In this document: in pieces, positions 55,796 to 64,000 of the stretch
Layout of the letters: every line of letters begins with the position of its first letter
Numbering within the stretch: position 1 is the stretch's first letter
NCBI GenBank assembly: GCA_022818135.1
Contig: JAFMSR010000005.1
Span: forward strand, 32,300,794-32,364,793
Direction of reading: 5' to 3'
DNA: 64,000 nucleotides
DNA from: Saxidomus purpurata
Lineage: Eukaryota; Mollusca; Bivalvia; Venerida; Veneridae
Made by a program: the position numbers and the translations under genes
The notes under the pieces: generated by a model
Told to the model about the DNA's origin: nothing
The model's input: the letters and a program-made list of their open reading frames with translations, nothing else
Database searches by the model: none

Positions 55796-57322
55796 CAGGG
55801 CTCGACTTAGGACTGAAAACTTGATTGGACCTTCGGTCCACCTCATCTAGACTTCACTTGGCCCGAGGTCAACTGACCTGGACCAAAATATTTGTATCAA
55901 TAAAAACTATTAATTCACTATGCAAAAACATGTTTAAAAAATAACGTGACTTCGAGTGGAGTTTTGAGTGAAAATATCGATCGCGGGACTATCGCGTTTC
56001 TCTTCGTATTTCTGAGTGACTTTTTTATTACATCTTGTAATTAAAATGTTGATAAAGCGATCTGTTACAATTAGATTCTTTGAATCCCAATGATTGATTC
56101 AAACATCGCCGCCGCGGTATTTTCATTGCGAATCCGCGGCCGCTATACTATTACTGCGTTTTTGATATCATCGTTTCAAAAAATTATTTTTATCTGAACC
56201 TCAATGTATATGTAAAATATTTATTTCCGTGAAATATCCGCCGTAATTGGTCAATGTTTATTTTCCACTGTGCATTTGTCACTCGTGGTAGGTGTGAAAA
56301 ATATGGCCTGTCATAAAGGATGACAAAATTAACTCTTTCAATTTTGAAATTGTTTGCAAGTCCAAGCTATGAGATACCACTGATCGATGAAAGCGAAAAC
56401 TTATTTCTCTAACAATTAACTAGTTCCGAATGTTGTTTATTTAAAACAAAACTACCGGAGTAATTTGATCTGTTTGTTACAAAATCGTCCAGTTTCAGCG
56501 TGTCCGTATTTCCTTTGCCATTTATTGTGCTCTTTTTCAGCAACTGTAACAGTCGAATTTTTCCAGTAACAATTTTCTTATATTCATTTAAATGAATAAC
56601 TTTTGCCGAATGAAGTAATTTTTACTGCATACTTCTGTAAATAATAGAGATAAAGCTGCAGGTGTCACGAGATCAAAGAAGATCGCCGACGCTTGTCGGT
56701 GCTTGTCAAGTTTCTTTGATCTTAGTAAAGCACGTGGCATTAAAAACACATATATATTTTGACAGTTTAAGACATGTACAAGTACTTGTTGACTTTGGAT
56801 TATAAAAATATTAGTTTGGATGCGATTATGTGACGAGTAAGTTTTATTTTTGTTGAAACAATATATCGAAAACGCTACACAAATGTACGTCGGTTGGCCT
56901 ATGAATTTCAATTTAAAATGTATAAAAGACACATAAAAAAGGCGTGTTTATAAATATCTATGAAAAAGAATTTAAATTTGATATATCGTAAACCCGTTCA
57001 ATCACACGTCAAGTGTGGCGATTTTATTATCCCCCGCAGAGTGCCGCGATATTTCTCCGTACTCGAAGTCCCTCCAAGTTCTAAGTCACGCTATTTGGCG
57101 CGATTGGAGGTGTATAAAACTCGATTTCAATTCGTTATAGATGGGTGTCGGTGACAAATCAGAAAGCACGTTATTAATTTGTTCTATAAACCCCTGACAA
57201 ACATGTGCCATTGTCATCTCATTTTTGATGTGGACCGGCGGACCAGCTTACTGGATGGTCAGTTGGACCGTGGGCTTTTTAACTGGACACGGGCCAACGG
57301 TCCAGTGCTAAATCGAGCCCTG
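55796..57322. mobile_element. Non-autonomous hAT-like element, 1527 bp, GGTCA target duplication
   Basis: The termini are CAGGGCTCGACTTAG and CTAAATCGAGCCCTG, inverted with one mismatch. They are flanked on both sides by GGTCA (55791-55795 and 57323-57327), a 5-bp target-site duplication. The subterminal regions are rich in GGACC/GGTCC words. CAGGG-type ends suit the hAT superfamily; a 5-bp rather than 8-bp duplication would point to the hAT5-type group. No transposase frame is present; the minus-strand frame at 56588-56932 has no signature. Confidence 0.8.
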
Positions 57323-57410
57323 GGTCATGTAAATAAATAAACTGTCCCCGTGACCTCAATCGGAACCTTCGGCGATTTCCCGCAGAGATCCCTTTCCAAA
57401 GGTTCTTGGG

Positions 57411-57460
57411 AATGGTCACGTGATAATTGTCAAATCTGCAAGATGGCGGCCAATTGGTGA
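57411..57460 (+). promoter_or_regulatory. Promoter-like cluster: E-box, YY1 and CCAAT words
   Basis: Within 45 bp lie GTCACGTGAT (CACGTG at 57417-57422), CAAGATGGCGGCC (57439-57451, the YY1 consensus in plus orientation) and CCAATTGG (57450-57457). YY1 sites of this form sit just after transcription starts of TATA-less housekeeping genes. The plus orientation would suit a distant 5' UTR exon of RTEL1, with GGTGAAA as a possible donor, but nothing links them directly. Confidence 0.35.
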
Positions 57461-57658
57461 AAATTCTGACCAGTTCGAAACTTTCGTAAAGCTTTATGTT
57501 AAATAGATAAAATTTGATATTCAAATTTGGCAAATTAAAAGATTATGGTCTGATTAATAAAATTATTTATTGTTTTCACTTATTGCTCATGAAATACTGA
57601 AATGCGAGCGTGTCAGATTCCTGGCACGATTATTGGTACGATTTCCCTACGGAGTAAG

Positions 57659-57705
57659 CTTCAGCGTACCCGTTCTGTCAAGCATATAAACCGGGTACGC
57701 TGAAG
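57659..57705. repeat. Stem-loop with 14-bp perfect stem
   Basis: CTTCAGCGTACCCG and CGGGTACGCTGAAG are exact reverse complements separated by 19 nt. It lies about 15 bp beyond the stop of the minus-strand peptide frame at 57722-57940. Confidence 0.95.
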
Positions 57706-57721
57706 TTGTTTTAGCTACCAC

Positions 57722-57940
57722 TTAACAGTCAAACCGTCCCGCCCAGCAGTTCCCAGTCGCACCTAATTTTAATGCTCGCAATACTTCAAGCGGAAGCTTT
57801 CCAGCGCCATAGCCACTCTGAGGCACACTGAGGCAGCTGTCTTGGTTGACGTTTGCAGAGCCATAAAAGAAAAAGATAACAAATGCAATGAAAATGTTGA
57901 GATTGACTTCTGAATTCAAGAAAAGACTCCAATGTAACAT
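57722..57940 (-). CDS. Candidate small secreted peptide precursor
   Basis: The 72-codon minus-strand frame runs from ATG to TAA. Residues about 14-29 form a hydrophobic core (NIFIAFVIFFFYGSA) typical of a signal peptide or anchor. The mature part would contain three cysteines and end in GNCWAGRFDC, a short loop closed by two cysteines (CX7C). No dibasic processing site or known peptide family was recognised. The frame is short enough to arise by chance. A strong stem-loop lies immediately downstream (57659-57705). Confidence 0.25.
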   Translation of the reverse strand: MLHWSLFLNSEVNLNIFIAFVIFFFYGSANVNQDSCLSVPQSGYGAGKLPLEVLRALKLGATGNCWAGRFDC

Positions 57941-58383
57941 TTAATTATGCGGAGATTATGGAGATTAACGGATATATTGCTTCAGAACACAGATAGGCTA
58001 ATTGAAATTTGATACTTGTCTGAAGATCAAAATTCGACACAAGTTGTGTAATCATTTAATTCACTTTCTTAAAGTGGTCACCTTTCCAAATAAAGGCCAA
58101 TATTTTATTTATAAGGGGTCAGTCCCAAGTTAATGAAACAATAACCTTTACTAAACTCGCCAGCGTAATTGAGGATTGTTTTTTCAAAATGTGTAAGATA
58201 TGTGCAGACATCAAAGTATCACTAGAGGCACATTGCTTTGTCCTCTGACATGTCTGATTGCTAATTATTGGCTGATTAACAAAGTAGCATATATATATAA
58301 TTGACTGTAGGTGTTGACAGGAGCATGATTGTGTATTATGATTTTCATGATCATTTATGGACGAATGAAAGTATAAAAATTCT

Positions 58384-58565
58384 AGGACCGATTGGCTGAC
58401 TGCTTCACACTTTCTCCCAACGATAGAAGCAACCTTGATTGGCCGTTATTAGTTTGCCGTGCCAGAAGGCGGAGTCGGATTGTCAGAATCAATAATTGAC
58501 ATTGGCCAGTTAAAAGACGTGTGTTTCCGCATCGACTAATCAAAAGAACAATTTTGATTACAAAA
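58384..58565. promoter_or_regulatory. Cluster of CCAAT-box words
   Basis: ATTGGC occurs at about 58389, 58438 and 58500, with GCGG/GGCGGAGTC nearby and the palindromic TCAATAATTGA in between. Repeated inverted CCAAT boxes suggest an NF-Y-type promoter. It lies 4.3 kb upstream of the RTEL1 start codon. This is inference from motif density only. Confidence 0.25.
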
Positions 58566-58569
58566 ATAC

Positions 58570-59837
58570 AAGGCGAGGTTGATTTCACCCAGATGTAATT
58601 AAATAGCAAAGTGAATCAACTTAAGGGGAAGTTATCGCCCAAATCGCTCTCTCAGATGATGCTTGTAAAGGCTATATTTTACAGTATTTAGTGGTATGAA
58701 ATAAAATGAATTCATTACATTCATAAATAATTCATATTTATAGTCCATAATAAAACATTTCTGTGCTCCCAATCATTGCTGCAAATTTGTCACACAATAA
58801 ATATACAATGGAAAAACAACACAAAAGAAGTGATAAAATCATGCAAACAGAGTTACTGTCTACAAAAATGATCTAATCTGTTAAGAAACTAGGCTTCAAT
58901 TATCAATATATATAGTTTAACTGCAAAGAAAAAAGTGCTTAGCTGTTAAACAAAATTGCATCAAAGTGTCTTTTTCATTTATTTTTGATTATTGAAGTTC
59001 AAATATTCAGCATGACTTAAGCAAACTTTGCAAAACATCCACAAGAACCAGCACATCTCTCTTTTTAAACATGTTTCTGACACATAACTGTTAACACATG
59101 GATTGAAAACTGCAAAAAAATGATAACATGTTACAATTTTCCCATAATTTCTTTGTGATTTGGAAATTTTCTTCTGTTTTATTCTGTATAATGAAAAAAT
59201 GCACAGATGGAAATGCAACAATCATTACACAAAGGAAGAAAAACATATTACAAAATTTTCAAATTAGCAAAAAATTACTACTGCAGTAAAAGTATAATAC
59301 AACACTTCATACTATCTTGCCATTAAGCTAGCCTTTTTGGCAGTGTGAGGGACAGCATTTTCATGTTATTTGTTGAAGATCTTCAATTATTCGAAGTTGT
59401 AACTACAGAAAATTATAGAAGATAAACCCAACAAAGACACAAATTAGCTGGAGTGAAAGTTGCTTGTAAATATTTAACACAAAAGTGTTGCACTACGCTT
59501 AGTTAAAAAGGTGTTAAGGTAAATAATGAAAGAGGGAATAATGGGGAAAAATGAAGAAGAAAGAGACTTGTGTGACTGTCAACTTTATTTCAGACACCAT
59601 ACATGTATAAGTAATTTTATCAATGAAGGAAATTGTATTACTGGACTTGTCAGAAAAACTTTTCTGTTTTATATGAATACTATTCAACACTCAGAACATC
59701 CCTGTATTGAATAGTGTAATTTAATTATGCATCTAAGATTCAAGAAGGATATTGATGCAATTGAAAGAACTCTGGGAAAGCAACAGAACTACAGACATGC
59801 ATGTTTATTCTTCCATTCTCTGAATGCAAGAAATCTT
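58570..59837. other. AT-rich intergenic sequence
   Basis: No gene or repeat family was recognised. Frames at 58979-59221 (minus) and 59526-59714 (plus) have no support. Confidence 0.4.
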
Positions 59838-61299
59838 TGAACATTCCCAGTCTATCTTGTGGCAAACATTCCTAGTCTATCTTGGGGCAAACATACCAAG
59901 TCTATCTTATGGGCAAACATACCCAGTCTTTCATGTGACAAACATTCCCAGTCTATCTTGGGACAAACATACCCAGTCTATCTTATTGGCAAACATTCCC
60001 AGTCTATCTGTTGGTAAACATACCCAGTCTATCTTATGGGCAAACATTCCCAGTCTATCTTGGGGCAAACATTTCCAGTAATTTCCCAGTGTATCTTGTG
60101 GCTAACATACCCAGTTTTTCTTATGGGCAGACAGTCCCAGTCTATCTTGTGGCAAACATTCCCAGTCTATCTTTGGGCAGTCATGGCCAGTCTTTCATGT
60201 GGCAAACATTCCCAGTCTATCTTATGGGCAAACATTCCCAGTCTATCTTTGGGCAAACATACCCAGTCTATCTTATGGGCAAACATTCCCAGTCTATCTT
60301 TGGGCAAACATACCCAGTCTATCTTGTGGTCAACATTTCCAGTCTATCTTGGAGCAAACATACAAAGTCTATCTTTTGGGTCAACATTCCCAGTCTATCT
60401 TGTGGCAAACACTTCAGTCTATCTTGGGGCAAACATACTCAGTTTTTCTTATGGTCAGACAGTCCCAGTCTATTTTGTTTCAAGCATTCCCAGTCTATCT
60501 TTTGGCCATCATAGCCAGTCTTGCTTGTGGCAAACATTCCCAGTCTACCTTGTGGCAAACATTCCCAGTCTGTCGTGTGGCAAACATTCTCAGTCTATCT
60601 TGGGGCAAACATTCCCAGTCTAACTTGTTGCAAACATACCCAGTCTATCTTGGGGCAAACATACCCAGCCTATCTTTTGGACAAACATACTCAGTCTTTC
60701 TTATGCACCAACATTCCCAGTCTATCTTGTGGCAAACATACCCAGTCTGTCTTTTGGGCAAACATTCCCAGTCTATCTTATGGACCCACATTCCCAATCT
60801 ATCTTGTGGCAAACATTCCCAGTCTGTCTTGGGGCAAACATCCCCAGTCTATCTAAGGGCAATCATACCCAGTCTATCTTGGGGAAAACATACCCAGTCT
60901 ATCTTTTGGGCAAACATACCCAGTCTATCTAATGGGCAAACATTCCCAGTCTATCTTGGGCAAACATACTCAGTCTATCTTATAGACAAACATACCCAGT
61001 CTTTCTTTGGGCAAACATACCCAGTCTGTCTTTTGGGCAAACATTCCCAGTCTATCTTATGGACCCACATTCCCAATCTATCTTGTGGCAAACATTCCCA
61101 GTCTATCTTGGGGCAAACATCCCCAGTCTATCTAAGGGCAATCATACCCAGTCTATCTTGGGGAAAACATACCCAGTCTATCTTTTGGGCAAACATACCC
61201 AGTCTATCTTTTGGGCAAACATACCCAGTCTATCTAATGGGCAAACATTCCCAGTCTATCTTGGGCAAACATACCCAGTCTTTCTTTGGGCAAAATAAA
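59838..61299 (+). repeat. Minisatellite of 25/26-bp units, about 57 copies
   Basis: The unit is CCCAGTCTATCTT followed by GTGGCAAACATT (25 bp) or ATGGGCAAACATT (26 bp), with a variant GGGGCAAACATA. It repeats without interruption for about 1.46 kb. A higher-order duplication of about 279 bp is visible (60745 onward matches 61024 onward). All three plus-strand frames are free of stops over long stretches, giving a 375-codon frame at 60199-61326. It ends 1.47 kb upstream of the RTEL1 ATG. Confidence 0.97.
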
Positions 61300-61491
61300 T
61301 GTTTCAAGTCTCCCTATAAACCTTAAATTTTTACTGCCGACCTCGGACCTTTTTGTAAGAAAATTGTCAAAAACGTATTATCGAGGAAAAATTTGCAAAA
61401 TAAAATAATAAAAAAACAAAAACTACTGCCTTAACTTTTTCATAAAGAGACTTAATCACATACACCTGGTATATGTTTTTGGGGCCTTTAT

Positions 61492-62260
61492 TAGCTCACC
61501 TGGCACAAAGTGCCAGAGTGAGCTATTAGGATCGCATTCCGTCCGGCGTAAGTCATATGTTGTCCGTCTGTCCGTCCACCATTTCCTTCAAACGACATGT
61601 CCTCTGAAACCACTGGGCCAATGTTGATGAGACTTTGCAGGGATGTTCCTTGCATGAAGCTAGCTCTATCAAAGTTGTTCAAAGAATTCCATTCCATGCA
61701 GAACTCTGGTTGCTATGGCAACAAGTAGGAAAAACTTAAAAAATCTTCTTCTCTGAAACCACAAGGCCTAGAGCTTAAATATTTGTCATGTAACATTGTC
61801 TAGTGGACCTTTACCAAGATTGTTCAAATTACGATCCCCTGGTCAAAATTGACCCAGCAGGGGTGGTCACTTAGTTTTGCATAGGCTTATATAGGAAAAA
61901 CTTTAAAGATCTTCTTCTCTGAAACCACAAGGCCTAGAGCTTAGATGTAGCATTGGCTAGTTGACCTCTACCAAGATTGTTCAAATTATGACCCCTGGGA
62001 TCAAAATTGACCACACAAGGGGGGTCACTTAGTTTTACAAAGGCTTATATAGGAAAAACTATAGATATTCTTCTTGAAACCACAAGGCCTAGAGCTTAGA
62101 TATTTAGCATGTAGCATTGCCTAGTAGACCTCTTCAAAGTTTGTTCAAATTATGCCCCTGGGGTCACTTGTTTGGTATATAACATTGTCTAGTGATCTTC
62201 CACCAGGCAAGTTGACTTGTACCAAGGTGAGCGATATAGGGCCATCTTGGCCCTCTTGTT
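61492..62260 (-). repeat. Dispersed element with hairpin ends, complete copy 4
   Basis: It starts with TAGCTCACCTGGCACAAAGT, the inverse of the right-end palindrome in copy 2, and runs through internal 163-bp repeats to GGGCCATCTTGGCCCTCTTG. It is close in sequence to copies 1 and 2. Confidence 0.85.
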
Positions 62261-62454
62261 GAAGTTTACAGGATGGGTTAGGCTGAATAATCGATGTCGT
62301 TGGAGAATGACAAGAGAGACCTTTAAATTTATTTCAATTTATACTAATTTATTTATTGTGAATTGCAAAACACAAGTTCTTACAGCTTAAACTAATCACT
62401 CTTAAGACTCATTTCAGATGAAATCAATTTCGATGAGAGAGAGGCAATGTGGTA

Positions 62455-62565
62455 ATATCTGTGTCTTGGCTTAGGACACCACCACTGTGGCATTGGTAGA
62501 GGTCAAACACGGAACCCTCCGATCCTGAGTGGAACGTGCTATCACAGTGCTACGATGGCTCTACA
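62455..62565 (+). repeat. SINE-like relic
   Basis: 'GTGTCTTGGCTTAGGACACC' followed by 'CAAACACGGAACCCTCCGATC' and 'GAACGTGCTATCACAGTGCTA' follows the order of the tRNA-like marine repeat at 46665-46775. Confidence 0.45.
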
Positions 62566-62758
62566 TTAAATTTACCTGCATGAATCTCAAATATTCAGTT
62601 GGCTTGAATTCTCAAAACTATTTTTTTGCATCACAAAGTTTTACGATGTTTTTTTTTTTCATTTGAAAAGAACTTTTGACAGTTACCAATAGTATTAAAG
62701 CATAACTCACATAATTGTGGTGTATGCTTATTAAAGAAACTGCTTCTTTGTTTTTCAG

Positions 62759-62874
62759 TCGCAACATCAACTATGCCACAGCTTGATGTACGAGGTGTGA
62801 AAGTCAGCTTTCCATTTGACCCATATCCGTGTCAGATAGATTATATGAACAAAGTCATAGAATGCCTACAGACG
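62759..62874 (+). CDS. RTEL1: RTEL1 first coding exon
   Basis: The acceptor is TTTTTCAG and the donor GTAAGT. It holds 14 nt of 5' UTR and 34 codons, including the Q-motif region DPYPCQ. Confidence 0.93.
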
Positions 62875-64000
62875 GTAAGTAGGTTAAGACAGAGCAAGTA
62901 TTTGGAGTTGTAAATACATGAACAAAGGCCTGCACATCTACTTTTTTTACCAAAAATTATGTACTATGTCGGCACTAACAGTACTTAGCAAGATGCTTAA
63001 GGTGCATATGAGAGTAAAGACCTACTCCACCTCCAAATAATTTCACTTGAAATTCCTAAAAGACTCCTTTTCTTCAGGTAAAGCTAAATTTTGGAAGTGT
63101 GCATTTTGGCACAGCTTAATAGTAAAATGTACATGTATTGGTACATGTATATATTACTCATCTGAGAATACTTTAAACAGAAAAAAAAATCACAATGAGA
63201 ATGTACTTGAAAAATTCTTTGTATAAAGTCATATTTAATACCTAGGAATTGACTTTATAGTTATACTAACTGTACGTCTTGTTGATGCTGGAATCTATTT
63301 AAACTTTTTCCATGTAAAGTCCAAATTTGATTGGTATTTTAAATCATGTGATTGACATCTCGCATCATGTCAGTTATGAATAAGACCATAAAGTAGCCAA
63401 AATTTGTTATTTCAGGGTGTGAATGGTGTACTAGAGAGTCCAACAGGTACCGGCAAAACACTGTGTCTCCTGTGTTCGTCATTGGCATGGCAGGAAAGCC
63501 GTAAAGCACAGACGGAACTAAATAAACAGGTACACAATTTAAAAGTTATTGTCAAACAAACAAAGAGATCAGCTTGTTGTGAAAACTATTGACACCAGAC
63601 TTGTCATCCGTAATTGTTTTAACACTGTTGTGTTAATAGATGCTTTTCAAGCGTCTACCTGACAATCATCAAATAACAACCTGCCATGTTTATTTGTTTT
63701 TGAACACAAGTTTTGTATAGGGACAATGCTTTTTTGACAGATTTGATTTTTTTTACCCCAAACATTTTGGGAGCAAAGGTCCTACCGCGTTATACTGGGA
63801 TTTGCGTTATATCGGTGCGCGTTTTAACCAGGTTGCAGTGTAGCTAACTGTGCAGATCATGATCAGACTGCACTCGATCAATACTTAGCTTTTATATGAT
63901 ATTATTGATCAAATATTTTTTGTTACAGGTTAGTGTGTCACAGTTGTTAGGGTCTGGAGCAGAGAACTTCTCAAGTAAATCTATTGAAGGGATTGCCAAA
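62759..64000 (+). CDS. RTEL1: RTEL1 DNA helicase, 5' end (exons 1-3 of coding sequence, continues past window)
   Basis: RTEL1 is an XPD-family, iron-sulfur, 5'-3' DNA helicase of the nucleus that dismantles D-loops, T-loops and G-quadruplexes to protect telomeres and limit recombination. Three coding exons are visible: 62773-62874, 63416-63529 and 63929-64000, all phase 0 with GT..AG borders, giving 96 residues so far. The protein starts [20 protein letters not shown], paralleling the vertebrate N-terminus, and continues [13 protein letters not shown]. Walker A is [14 protein letters not shown] (Lys48). The following exon ([15 protein letters not shown]) corresponds to the variable linker before helicase motif Ia. 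The iron-sulfur cysteines, DEAH box and later motifs lie beyond 64000. The start is fixed by the first ATG after an acceptor at 62757-62758, so a non-coding exon lies upstream. Stathmin is the divergent neighbour. Confidence 0.95.
63416..63529 (+). CDS. RTEL1: RTEL1 second coding exon, Walker A
   Basis: The acceptor is TATTTCAG and the donor GTACAC. It has 38 codons with SPTGTGKT and LAWQES, parallel to the vertebrate [18 protein letters not shown]. Confidence 0.95.
63929..64000 (+). CDS. RTEL1: RTEL1 third coding exon, cut by window end
   Basis: The acceptor is TTGTTACAG. It has 24 codons, [19 protein letters not shown] and on, open to the window edge. Confidence 0.85.

Noticed and set aside
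56588..56932. A 114-codon minus-strand frame inside the hAT-like element
   Set aside because: No transposase motif (no RW, CxxH or DDE region) and AT-driven composition.
59838..61299. Resemblance to a CRISPR array
   Set aside because: There are no spacers of distinct sequence between constant repeats, units abut directly, and the genome is animal.
60199..61326. A 375-codon plus-strand frame
   Set aside because: It is the translation of a 25/26-bp minisatellite; the other two frames are equally open, so there is no coding evidence.

Overview
This window is from an animal nuclear genome, most likely a bivalve mollusc. It is AT-rich and sparse in genes, and the genes it has are split by long introns with GT..AG borders. 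It is full of dispersed repeats of the kind that litter bivalve genomes: transcription-unit-sized elements ending in conserved hairpins, blocks of internal ~165-bp repeats, GACG microsatellites and tRNA-derived SINEs. The bivalve assignment is an inference from repeat style and protein content. No ribosomal RNA, complete tRNA gene or CRISPR array was seen.

Region 1 (1-17.9 kb) is an old, badly eroded tandem duplication. Copy A (about 1.1-8.0 kb) and copy B (about 11.3-17.4 kb) each carry one intact reading frame for the same uncharacterised protein (7158-8033, and 16716 to an assembly gap at 17428-17927). The two proteins differ at roughly 45 of the first 237 residues. They have a His motif (FGHISLQL), then YISFWP, then a NC motif (REQNCAVVV). 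That is the His-before-Cys order of circularly permuted papain/NlpC-P60 folds such as LRAT. The promoter-proximal sequence is also shared, and in copy B it is itself duplicated. Between the copies lies a spliced-looking, frameshifted gene of unknown family (8218-9360, possibly to 9719). A minus-strand pair of coding fragments near 3 kb includes a SWIM-like zinc knuckle.

Region 2 (20.8-36.5 kb, minus strand) is a complete stathmin gene in six coding exons, predicted at 247 residues. It has a regulatory N-terminus with two serines that match known phosphosites, three exon-encoded tubulin-binding modules, and a C-terminal exon reading EKKIEEVRKNK. Its first intron holds an in-phase alternative terminal exon with its own poly(A) signal (31441-31640).

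Region 3 (36.5-62.7 kb) is repeat-dominated. It holds a 2.66-kb terminal-inverted-repeat element with a nested insertion and a captured-looking reading frame (38015-40675), several duplicated segments, a transposase-type zinc-finger fragment, and a tRNA-derived SINE (49844-50083). It also holds a 1.53-kb hAT-like element with a 5-bp target duplication (55796-57322), a YY1/E-box promoter-like patch next to it, a candidate small secreted peptide, and a 1.46-kb minisatellite of 25/26-bp units.

Region 4 (62759-64000, plus strand) is the 5' end of RTEL1, with its Q-motif region and Walker A (SPTGTGKT); it runs off the window. Stathmin and RTEL1 are divergently oriented neighbours here, as STMN3 and RTEL1 are in human 20q13.33. 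This looks like a very old conserved gene pair and is the strongest evolutionary signal in the window. The most promising undescribed material is the His/Cys gene pair with its unknown neighbour.
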